A model generated the notes under the pieces. That model ran no database searches. It saw nothing but the letters and a program-made list of their open reading frames with translations, and was not told where the DNA came from. This document shows positions 27,325 through 33,965 of a stretch of 64,000 bases of DNA, one piece after another. Source of the stretch: Pelomonas saccharophila_A (GTDB taxonomy: Bacteria > Pseudomonadota > Gammaproteobacteria > Burkholderiales > Burkholderiaceae_C); NCBI RefSeq assembly GCF_031458095.1, contig NZ_JAVDXU010000001.1:2046001-2110000 (forward strand), given 5' to 3'. The number at the start of each line of letters is the position of its first letter. Position 1 is the first letter of the stretch. A program made the translations under genes and the position numbers.

Positions 27325-27639
27325 TCAGGCGGAAGCGGGAGGCGCCCGGGCGGGCGGCAGGCCCAGGCTGACGGCGCGCGGGGCGCCGCCACGGGCCACC
27401 AGCGGGGCGGCATGGGTGGCCCTGCCGGCCACCAGGGCCACCGGCTCGGCGGCCGGGGCGCCCGTGCCGAGGTCGGCCGCGGTCAGGCAGAGGTCGCAAT
27501 GGACCAGGTGGGCAATGCCATCGTCCTGGCGGTCACCACTGACGTGTGACAGCGCATGCACGCCTGCCATCGCTTGCGCGATGGGGAGGAGCAAGGCCAG
27601 CCACAACAGCCAGTTTCTAGACCAACGACGGAGGTTCAC
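27325..27639 (-). CDS. Small exported/membrane protein with HCxxC motif (DUF2946-like)
   Basis: This 104-residue protein has an N-terminal hydrophobic segment (RNWLLWLALLLPIAQAMAG), a His-containing stretch and an HCDLC motif near residue 48, then a Pro/Ala-rich tail. This resembles DUF2946-type proteins often found beside metal-related TonB receptors. The start codon is GTG (27637-27639), with AGGA on the minus strand 8 bases upstream. It precedes the receptor gene in the same direction. Metal binding by HCxxC is inferred. Family assignment is moderate. Confidence 0.6.
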   Translation of the reverse strand: MNLRRWSRNWLLWLALLLPIAQAMAGVHALSHVSGDRQDDGIAHLVHCDLCLTAADLGTGAPAAEPVALVAGRATHAAPLVARGGAPRAVSLGLPPARAPPASA

Positions 27640-27688
27640 GGCCGCAATCCTAAACTCGGCCCCTTACAGAGCCTGAAGTCACCCTCTC

Positions 27689-28894
27689 ATGAAGCTCATC
27701 GACACCATCCTGGCCGACGCCCCGGCCATCACGGCCATCCGCCGCGACCTGCACAAGCACCCGGAACTCTGCTTCCACGAGGAGCGCACCGCCGACGTCA
27801 TCGCCAAGGCCCTGACCGACTGGGGCATTCCCATCCACCGCGGCCTGGGCAAGACGGGCGTCGTCGGCATCGTCAAGAACGGCACGTCGGACCGCGCCGT
27901 CGGCCTGCGCGCCGACATCGACGCCCTGCCGATGACCGAGCGCAACCAGTTCCCCCACGCCAGCTCCTATCTCGGCCGCATGCATGCCTGCGGCCATGAC
28001 GGCCACACGGCCATGCTGCTGGCGGCGGCCAAGCATCTGGCCACGCACCGCAACTTCGACGGCACGGTCTACCTGGTCTTCCAGCCCGCCGAGGAAGGCG
28101 GCGGCGGTGCCCGCGAGATGATCAAGGACGGCCTGTTCGAGAAGTTTCCGATGGAGGCCATGTTCGGCGCCCACAACTGGCCCGGCATGAAGGCCGGCCA
28201 GTTCGCGCTGAAGAGCGGCCCGGTGTTTGCGTCCAGCAACGAGTTCAAGATCACCTTGAAGGGCAAGGGCTCCCACGCGGCCATGCCCCATCTCGGCCTG
28301 GACCCGGTGCCGGCGGCCTGCCAGCTCGTCACGGCCTTCCAGACCATCGTCAGCCGCAACAAGCGGCCCATCGACCCCGGCGTCATCTCCGTGACCATGA
28401 TCCACGCCGGCGAGGCCACCAATGTCGTGCCGGACTCCGTCGTCATGGAGGGCACGGTGCGTACCTTCACACTGGAGCTGCTGGACCTGTTCGAACGCCG
28501 CATGAAGGAGATGACCGAGCAGCTCGCCGGCGCCTTCGAGCTGACGGCCGAGTTCGAGTTCCGCCGCAACTACCCGCCCACCATCAACCACCCCGCCGAG
28601 ACCGAATTCGCGCGCCGTGTGCTGAGCGACATGGTCGGTGCCGAGAACGTGCAGGAGTTCGAGCCCACCATGGGCGCCGAGGACTTCAGCTACTACCTGC
28701 TGGACAAGCCCGGCTGCTATTTCCTGATCGGCAACGGCGAAGGCGAGCACCGCATCGGCGGCCACGGCATGGGCCCGTGCACCCTGCACAACCCCAGCTA
28801 TGACTTCAACGACGAGCTCATTCCTCTTGGCGGCTCGATGTGGGTGCGCATGGCTGAAGAATGGTTGGCCCCTCGCCCAGCCCAGCCCCGCTGA
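27689..28894 (+). CDS. M20 family amidohydrolase (hippurate/N-acyl-amino-acid hydrolase type)
   Basis: This 401-residue cytosolic metal-dependent amidohydrolase is of the M20D group. Metal-ligand and catalytic segments are present: LRADIDALPM, the HACGHDGHTAMLL motif with its Cys and His ligands (about 97-108), QPAEEGGGGAREM, the GAHNWPG histidine, and MGAEDFSYYL near the C-terminus. A dimerisation insert (about 185-290) is normal. Substrates in the family are N-acylated amino acids, including hippurate and indole-acetyl conjugates; specificity is unknown. The last residues (PRPAQPR) and the TGA stop are encoded by a copy of the intergenic hairpin repeat, so the native 3' end has probably been replaced. 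Confidence 0.9.
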   Translation: MKLIDTILADAPAITAIRRDLHKHPELCFHEERTADVIAKALTDWGIPIHRGLGKTGVVGIVKNGTSDRAVGLRADIDALPMTERNQFPHASSYLGRMHACGHDGHTAMLLAAAKHLATHRNFDGTVYLVFQPAEEGGGGAREMIKDGLFEKFPMEAMFGAHNWPGMKAGQFALKSGPVFASSNEFKITLKGKGSHAAMPHLGLDPVPAACQLVTAFQTIVSRNKRPIDPGVISVTMIHAGEATNVVPDSVVMEGTVRTFTLELLDLFERRMKEMTEQLAGAFELTAEFEFRRNYPPTINHPAETEFARRVLSDMVGAENVQEFEPTMGAEDFSYYLLDKPGCYFLIGNGEGEHRIGGHGMGPCTLHNPSYDFNDELIPLGGSMWVRMAEEWLAPRPAQPR

Positions 28895-29003
28895 ACGCGG
28901 GCTCGTCTAGTCGGTCCCCCGAGGGGACGGCGATGCTCGCGGTATTGAACCGCGAGCACATCGCCAGAGCGGCCGGCTAGGGAGCGGCCCGGCGCTCGGC
29001 CCG
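28869..29003 (+). repeat. 3'-end hairpin repeat, copy 3 (overlaps CDS end)
   Basis: The element begins inside the M20 gene with CCCCTCGCCC. The gene's TGA is the TGA of the element's GCTGAACGC box. The CGAGGGG arm, the 37-nt core hairpin at 28929-28965 and the GGCCGGCTAGGGAG/GGCGCTCGGCCCG end follow. The core stem differs from copies 2 and 5 by paired changes (GCTCGCGG/CCGCGAGC in place of GCTTGCGG/CCGCAAGC; loop-closing C:G to T:A). This is the only copy between co-directional genes. Confidence 0.85.
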
Positions 29004-29026
29004 CATGAAGCCGAAGGACAAATGAA

Positions 29027-29569
29027 ATGAACCAAGAACAAATCATCCAGGACACCCGCGACTGGGTCGTCAAGGCCGTCATCGGGCTGAACCTCTGCCC
29101 CTTCGCGAAGGCCGTCCACGTCAACGACCGCATCCGCTATGTCGTCAGCGAGGCGACCGAGCCGGAAGCCCTGTTGAAGGATCTCGCCCGCGAGCTGCTG
29201 ACCCTGAACCGCGCCGATCCGGAAGAGATCGACACGACGCTGGTCATCCACCCGAACGTGCTGACCGACTTCCTCGACTTCAACGACTTCCTGGACGCGG
29301 CCGATGCGCTGGTGGAAGAGCTCAAGCTCGACGGCATCCTGCAGATCGCCGACTTCCATCCCGGCTACCAGTTCGACGGCAGCGCGGCCGACGACATCGC
29401 CAACTACAGCAACCGCTCGCCCTACCCCACGCTGCACATCCTGCGCGAGGACAGCATCGAGCGCGCCGTCGAGTCCATGCCCGACACGGCTTCCATCTAT
29501 GAGAGCAACCTCGAGACGCTGGACAAGCTGGGGCATGAGGGCTGGCGCCAGCTCGGCCTCAAAGGCTAA
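29027..29569 (+). CDS. DUF1415 family protein
   Basis: This 180-residue soluble protein matches the DUF1415 family in length and in its opening TRDWVVKAVIGLNLCPFAK, the central FNDFLDAADALVEEL and LQIADFHPGYQFDG, and NRSPYPTLHILREDS. The conserved CPF and HPGYQF segments suggest an active or binding site, but no function is established for the family. AAGGA lies just before the paired ATG codons at 29027. It stands alone, downstream of the M20 gene and repeat copy 3, and converges with a small hypothetical gene across repeat copy 4. Confidence 0.85.
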   Translation: MNQEQIIQDTRDWVVKAVIGLNLCPFAKAVHVNDRIRYVVSEATEPEALLKDLARELLTLNRADPEEIDTTLVIHPNVLTDFLDFNDFLDAADALVEELKLDGILQIADFHPGYQFDGSAADDIANYSNRSPYPTLHILREDSIERAVESMPDTASIYESNLETLDKLGHEGWRQLGLKG

Positions 29570-29596
29570 GGCGACTTCCTCGGCCCCCCGCGTGTT

Positions 29597-29886
29597 CGGG
29601 CCGAGCGCCGGGCTGGCCATGGGCCAGAGGCCCATGGCCTGTCGTAGGCACAAGCAGTCCGCAGGGACTGCTTGTGTCCGACTCCAGTTCCCTAGCCGGC
29701 CCGCGCTGGCGATGTGCTTGCCGGTCGAACCGGCAAGCATCGCCGTCCTCTCGGGGGCTGAGGCCGGACTCAAGACGCCCAGTGGGCGTCTTGTGCCTGC
29801 CGAAGAGCTGCGGCACTGCCGCAGCGCGGTCTGCAAGACCGGCTGGGTTCGCCCGCGTTCAGCGGGGCAAGACCAGACGGGGGGCT
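29597..29886 (-). repeat. 3'-end hairpin repeat, copy 4 (longest, modular)
   Basis: This element fills the 322-bp gene-free gap between DUF1415 and the opposite-strand hypothetical gene. On the minus strand it holds, in order: a CCCGC/GCGGG hairpin around TGAAC, GGTCTTGC/GCAAGACC-like pairing, GCTGCGGC/GCCGCAGC, CAAGACGCCCA/TGGGCGTCTTG, the 37-nt core hairpin at 29708-29744 (stem GCTTGCCGG/CCGGCAAGC), GGCCGGCTAGGGA, an extra insert with CACAAGCAGTCC/GGACTGCTTGTG and CCATGGGCC/GGCCCATGG hairpins, and the closing GGCGCTCGGCCCG. Relative to copy 2 the arms change in compensating pairs. Confidence 0.85.
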
Positions 29887-29891
29887 GCCAT

Positions 29892-30245
29892 TTACTCCTT
29901 CACCCAGGAGAAGCCGCCACCGCCCTTCTTGGGCGAATTGGCGCGCGTGCGCAACACGGCATCAAAGCCGCTCTTGCCGCCATTCCAGATGGCTGTCAGC
30001 AAGCTGACAACATCGTCGCGGCTGTAGGCGTCCAGGTCGCCGCGGAACTGCTTGATGGCCGCGGCCAGCATGTCGCGCGGCAGCTCCTGGTGGGTTGCCA
30101 ACACCAGGAACATGGCAGCGAACAGATCGGGCCGGCTGCCACACAGGACCTGGATGCGTCGCAGCGCCTCGGCGGGCGCCGCGCGCTGGCCGGGCTGCAG
30201 CCAGGCGAGCTCGTCGGGGCCTTCGTCTTGCACGTCATCGGCCAT
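29892..30245 (-). CDS. Hypothetical protein, about 117 residues
   Basis: I do not recognise this family. The protein is soluble, acidic at the N-terminus (MADDVQDEGPDELAW), helical in the middle (RRIQVLCGSRPDLFAAMFLV, PRDMLAAAIKQFRGDLD, SRDDVVSLLTAIWNGG) and ends in a basic Gly-rich tail (KKGGGGFSWVKE). GAGGAGA on the minus strand supports the start at 30245; an in-frame ATG 14 codons upstream is less likely. Coding is supported by the good ribosome site, a codon pattern like its neighbours, and repeat copy 4 placed just after its stop as at other genes. It is divergent from a response-regulator gene. Confidence 0.65.
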   Translation of the reverse strand: MADDVQDEGPDELAWLQPGQRAAPAEALRRIQVLCGSRPDLFAAMFLVLATHQELPRDMLAAAIKQFRGDLDAYSRDDVVSLLTAIWNGGKSGFDAVLRTRANSPKKGGGGFSWVKE

Positions 30246-30278
30246 CGCGGTCTCCTCGTGCCGCTCGTTGGCGGCTTG

Positions 30279-30317
30279 ATTTATCACAGCGCCCGTCTAG
30301 TGTCAGTCATTTATCAC
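30279..30317. promoter_or_regulatory. Direct repeats ATTTATCAC in divergent promoter
   Basis: Two identical 9-bp copies of ATTTATCAC lie at 30279-30287 and 30309-30317, exactly 30 bp apart (about three helical turns). They sit in an unusually AT-rich patch of the 172-bp gap between the hypothetical gene and the response-regulator gene. Same-face spacing suggests a dimeric regulator site, perhaps for the adjacent winged-helix regulator. Function is inferred. Confidence 0.4.
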
Positions 30318-30417
30318 CCAAAGCGTGCAGCAAACCACGTTCTGACGGCTTTCCGAGACGCCCTGACGCCTCAGTCATGCGGCAAACTCCGCGGTTGCTC
30401 CCGTGCCCGCTGCCAAC

Positions 30418-31110
30418 ATGCAACCCAAGACCCTCGCCCTCATCGACGACGACGCTGAGTACTCCGAGTTCCTGACCCAGCATCTGCAGGAGCAGCAGGG
30501 CATTGCGGTCAGCCGTTTCGACGACAGCAATGCGCTGCTGGCCTCGCCCGAGGCCTTCTCCTTCGACTTCTATCTCGTCGACCTGATGCTGCCCGGCGTC
30601 AATGGCGTGGAGCTGATCAAGATCCTGCGCCGCCGCACGGATGCCGGCGTGGTCGTCGTCTCCGGCCGGCTCGGTCCCGAGGTCTTCCGTGAGGTCATCA
30701 CGGCCGGCGCCGACATGTATCTCGTCAAGCCGGTGCAGTTCGAGCAGGTGTCGCTGGCCATCGCCGCCGTGCAGCGCCGCGTCGCCAAGCCCTCGGCCGC
30801 CGATGCGGTCTGGAAGCTGGACCGTGCCAGCGGCGAACTGGTCGTGCCCGACGGCACCCGCATCCAGTTGAGCGAGGCCGACCGCCAGCTGCTGGAATGC
30901 TTTGCCGCCGCCAATGGCGAGCCGGTCACCCGCGAGGCCCTGTTGAACAAGCTCGGCCGCGAGGTGCCCGATGGCGAGACCGACGACGGCCTGTCGGCCA
31001 CCATCTACCGCCTGCGCCGCCGCATCGAGCGGGCCACGCCCACGCTGGTGCCGCTGCAGAGCAAGTCCCGCGTTGGCTACGTCTTCCGCGCGCCCTTGCA
31101 ACTGATCTAA
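30418..31110 (+). CDS. OmpR/PhoB-type response regulator transcription factor
   Basis: This 230-residue protein has a receiver domain (1-118) with acidic pocket IDDD, phospho-acceptor Asp in LVDLMLPG (near 54) and Lys in LVKP, then a winged-helix DNA-binding domain (about 135-230; LSATIYRLRRRIERATP, LQSKSRVGYVFRAP). The ATG at 30418 is preferred; a GTG at 30403 is in frame but neither has a clear Shine-Dalgarno sequence. No histidine kinase is adjacent. It converges with the chemosensory operon and is a transcription factor, not a CheY, so it does not supply that operon's missing output regulator. Targets are unknown. Confidence 0.88.
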   Translation: MQPKTLALIDDDAEYSEFLTQHLQEQQGIAVSRFDDSNALLASPEAFSFDFYLVDLMLPGVNGVELIKILRRRTDAGVVVVSGRLGPEVFREVITAGADMYLVKPVQFEQVSLAIAAVQRRVAKPSAADAVWKLDRASGELVVPDGTRIQLSEADRQLLECFAAANGEPVTREALLNKLGREVPDGETDDGLSATIYRLRRRIERATPTLVPLQSKSRVGYVFRAPLQLI

Positions 31111-31119
31111 GTCCCTCGC

Positions 31120-31152
31120 CCGCTCGAGCAGCCGGCGCAGCCGCCGGAGCGG
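31120..31152. terminator. Possible bidirectional hairpin between convergent genes
   Basis: Nested arms CCGCT/AGCGG and CCGGCG/CGCCGG form a GC-rich stem in the 47-bp gap between the response regulator and cheB. No T-run follows on either strand. The gap opens right after the TAA with GTCCCTCGCCC, matching the first box of the 3'-end repeat family, so this may be a degenerate or shortened copy. Confidence 0.4.
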
Positions 31153-31157
31153 CCCCG

Positions 31158-32204
31158 TCAGCGACGGTCGAAAGCCAGGATGGCTGCGGCCATCTCCTTG
31201 AGCGGCAGCACCTCGTCAACGCCACCGCGCGCCACGGCCTCCTTGGGCATGCCGAAGACGACGCAGCTGGCCTCGTCCTGAGCCAGGGTCTGGGCGCCCC
31301 GCGCATGCAGGGCCGCCATGCCCCGGGCCCCGTCGTCACCCATGCCCGTCAGGATCAGGGCCAGGGCATCCTTGCCGGCACAGTCGACGGCGGAGCGGAA
31401 CAGCACGTCCACCGAGGGCTTGTGCCGGTTCACCGGCGGCCCGTCGGCCACGACGGCGAAATACTGGCCGCCGGCCTTGCGCAGCTGCATGTGCCTGCCG
31501 CCCGGCGCGATCAGCACCAGGCCGCGCTCCAGCCGGTCGCCGTCGCGCGCCTCGCGCACGCGCACGGCGCAGATCTGGTCCAGCCGCTCGGCATACATGG
31601 CCGTGAACTTCTCGGGCATGTGCTGCACGATGGCGATGCCGGGCGCATCGGCCGGCAGGGCCGTCAGGATGGCCTCGATGGCCTGGGTGCCCCCGGTCGA
31701 GCTGCCGATCAGGACCGGCCGGTTCATGGCCAGCACCGAGGCCAGTGGATTGGCGGCCGGCGCGGCGGCGCGCGGCTGGGCGGAGGCCCGCGACACCTGC
31801 CTCGCCGTGGCGCGAGCGGCGCTGCGCAGGGTCTGGCACAGCTCGCGGCGCGAGTCCTCCAGGAATTGCTTCAAGCCGAGCCGGGGCTTGGCGACGACCG
31901 CCACGGCGCCGGCGGCCAGTGCATCCAGGGCCGCTCGGCTCCCTTCGGTCGTCAACGTCGAGCAGATGACGGTCGGGATGGGCTCGCGCTCCATCTGCTG
32001 GCGCAGAAAGGTCAGGCCGTCCATGCCGGGCATCTCGATGTCCAGCAGCAGCACGTCGGGGCGGCGCTTGGCAATGGCCGGCGCGGCCAGCAGGGGGTTG
32101 GGTGCGCTGCCGATGACCTCCAGCTCCTTGTCGTCGCGCAGCAGATGCGTCAGCGTCTGCCGCATCAGCGCGGAGTCGTCGACGATGTAGACGGTGGCCA
32201 CCAT
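31158..32204 (-). CDS. cheB: Protein-glutamate methylesterase/glutamine deamidase CheB
   Basis: This 348-residue protein has a receiver domain (1-120; IVDDSALMRQ, phospho-Asp in LLLDIEMPG near 55, Lys in VVAKPR) and a C-terminal methylesterase with Ser in IGSSTGG (near 166), His in VQHMPEKF (near 194) and Asp in TGMGDDGARG (near 290). It removes methyl groups from chemoreceptors when phosphorylated by CheA. It is the last gene of the minus-strand operon, 2 bp after cheD. All catalytic residues are present and length is normal. Confidence 0.95.
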   Translation of the reverse strand: MVATVYIVDDSALMRQTLTHLLRDDKELEVIGSAPNPLLAAPAIAKRRPDVLLLDIEMPGMDGLTFLRQQMEREPIPTVICSTLTTEGSRAALDALAAGAVAVVAKPRLGLKQFLEDSRRELCQTLRSAARATARQVSRASAQPRAAAPAANPLASVLAMNRPVLIGSSTGGTQAIEAILTALPADAPGIAIVQHMPEKFTAMYAERLDQICAVRVREARDGDRLERGLVLIAPGGRHMQLRKAGGQYFAVVADGPPVNRHKPSVDVLFRSAVDCAGKDALALILTGMGDDGARGMAALHARGAQTLAQDEASCVVFGMPKEAVARGGVDEVLPLKEMAAAILAFDRR

Positions 32205-32206
32205 GC

Positions 32207-32647
32207 TCAGCCGTGGATCTGGACGACCTCGGGCGCCTCGGGGCCGACGGTCCAGGCCAGGCGGCGATAGCCCTCGCCGCCCACGTCGCGGGCCAGCACC
32301 GGCGTTCCCCGGCCGGCCAGCTCGCCCAGCGTCCAGCGCGCGTTGCTGAGGCCCACATGGCCGTCGCCGCGCGCCAGCGCCGGGAACATATTGCCGCCGC
32401 CATAGACGAAGGCCTCGCAGAAGCGCGAATCGAAGCCGCGGGCGCTCAGCAGCGCATCCATGGTCTCGAAGGCGACGGCGCCATGGGCCGCCGTGGCACC
32501 GTCACCGGCGTGCACGAGGTGGCAGACGGCGGCGACACTGCGCCGCGCGTCCGTCAGCACGACGGCGATGCAGGAGCCGAGCAGGGTCTCGACACGCTCG
32601 CCACGCGCCACGCAGACGACATCGCCGGGATGCAGCACATGCGTCAC
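32207..32647 (-). CDS. cheD: Chemoreceptor glutamine deamidase CheD
   Basis: This 146-residue protein starts at a GTG whose GTGA overlaps the cheR stop by 4 bp, the usual coupling in che operons. A much longer in-frame opening upstream lies inside cheR and is shadow. The CheD active site is visible as Thr21, Cys26 (LLGSCIAVVL) and His43 (AVCHLVHA), and YGGGNMFP and NARWTLGELA follow as expected. It deamidates glutamines on chemoreceptors and in some bacteria interacts with CheC; no cheC is present here. Confidence 0.92.
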   Translation of the reverse strand: MTHVLHPGDVVCVARGERVETLLGSCIAVVLTDARRSVAAVCHLVHAGDGATAAHGAVAFETMDALLSARGFDSRFCEAFVYGGGNMFPALARGDGHVGLSNARWTLGELAGRGTPVLARDVGGEGYRRLAWTVGPEAPEVVQIHG

Positions 32648-33462
32648 GCGGCCACCTTGCGGAAGGCGCCGGGCGACAACACCTGCAGGCCGGCCACGCC
32701 GGGCACGCGGCCCTCGGCCGTGCCGATGAAGAACAGCCCGCCCGGACGCAGTTGGGTCAGCACGCGCTCGACGACGGCCTGCTTGGTCGGCGCGTCGAAG
32801 TAGATCAGCACATTGCGCAGGAAGATCGCATCGAAGGGACCGAGCTCCTCGATGGGCCGGCACAGGTTGAGCTGGCCGAAGCCGACGTGCTCGCGCAGCC
32901 GCGCCTGCATCTGCACGAGACCGGCCGAGCCCTCGCTGCCGCGCAGGCAGTAGCGCTTCAGCCGCTCCGGCGTCACATGGCGCAGCCGCTCCTCGGGGTA
33001 GATGGCCTCGACGGCGCTGCGCAGCACGCGCTCGCTGATGTCGGTGCCGAGGATGGACCAGTCCGCGCCGATGCGCCCGGTCTGCTGCAGGTCCGACAGC
33101 AGCATGGCCAGGCTGTAGGCCTCGTCGCCGAAGGAGGACGCAGCGCTCCACAGCCGCAGCCGCTGCGGCCTGGAGTGGCTGAGCTCGGACTCCAGCAGGT
33201 CGAAGTGCGCGGGCTCGCGGAAGAAATAGGTCTCGTTGGTCGTCAGCAGGTCGACGGCCATCTGGAATTCGCCGCCGTCATCGCCGCCGGCGATCAGCGC
33301 GACGTAGGCCTCGTAGCTGTCCAGGCCCAGGCGCTGCACGCGCGGCGCCAGGCGCGAGGCGATCAGGGGCTTTTTGGCGGCGGGGAAGCTCAGGCCGACG
33401 GCCTCGTGCATCAGGGCCGCGAGCTCCTGGTAGGTGGCCTCCCCCAGTTCCTTCAAGGGCAT
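32644..33462 (-). CDS. cheR: Chemotaxis protein methyltransferase CheR
   Basis: This 272-residue protein transfers methyl groups from S-adenosylmethionine to receptor glutamates. It has an N-terminal helical domain (1-75; YQELAALMHEAVGLSF), TTNETYFFREPAHFD (about 93-107), the SAM-binding LWSAASSFGDEAYSLAML, and FDAIFLRNVLIYFD near 215. No TPR extension is present. The MCP encoded in the operon ends in NFRPF without a clear CheR-tethering pentapeptide, so docking is probably direct. It starts 3 bp after cheW. Confidence 0.95.
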   Translation of the reverse strand: MPLKELGEATYQELAALMHEAVGLSFPAAKKPLIASRLAPRVQRLGLDSYEAYVALIAGGDDGGEFQMAVDLLTTNETYFFREPAHFDLLESELSHSRPQRLRLWSAASSFGDEAYSLAMLLSDLQQTGRIGADWSILGTDISERVLRSAVEAIYPEERLRHVTPERLKRYCLRGSEGSAGLVQMQARLREHVGFGQLNLCRPIEELGPFDAIFLRNVLIYFDAPTKQAVVERVLTQLRPGGLFFIGTAEGRVPGVAGLQVLSPGAFRKVAA

Positions 33463-33465
33463 CGT

Positions 33466-33951
33466 TCAGGCCGCCAATCGCGGGGCTTCGCAGAGCTGGG
33501 CCATGTCTTCGACGTTGAAGGCCTGGTCGGGCTCCAGCAGCACGATGAAGCGCCCGTGCAGCTTGCCGATGCCGCGCATGAACTCGCGCCGTACCGAGTT
33601 GCCGAAGTCGGGCACGGGCTCGATCTGCTCGGCCGCGATCTCGACGACCTCGCTGACCGCGTCGACCAGCAGGCCGATCTCGGCACGCTCGCCCTGGCGG
33701 CTGGCGTCGAAGATGATGATGCAGCTCTTCTTGCCGATGTTGGCGGCCGGCCGGCCGAAGCGGGCATGCAGGTCGATGACGGGCACGACGGCGCCGCGAA
33801 GGTTGATGATGCCGCGCACGAAGTCGGGCATCAGCGGCACCGGCGTGATGTTGCCGTGCTGGATGATCTCGCGCACCGTGCGGATGTCCATGCCGAACAC
33901 CTCGGCGCCGAGGCTGAAGCTGAGGAATTGCGTGCTGCCGTTTTCGCTCAT
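33466..33951 (-). CDS. cheW: Chemotaxis adaptor protein CheW
   Basis: This 161-residue single CheW domain couples CheA to receptors. Diagnostic segments are QFLSFSLGAEVFGMDI, VREIIQHGNITPVPLMPDFVRG, INLRGAVVPVIDL and the ending GRFIVLLEPDQAFNVED. It is placed between the receptor gene and cheR in the same operon and serves the array built from the adjacent soluble receptor and CheA. Length is normal; nothing unusual seen. Confidence 0.95.
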   Translation of the reverse strand: MSENGSTQFLSFSLGAEVFGMDIRTVREIIQHGNITPVPLMPDFVRGIINLRGAVVPVIDLHARFGRPAANIGKKSCIIIFDASRQGERAEIGLLVDAVSEVVEIAAEQIEPVPDFGNSVRREFMRGIGKLHGRFIVLLEPDQAFNVEDMAQLCEAPRLAA

Positions 33952-33965
33952 GACGGGCTCCCGGC

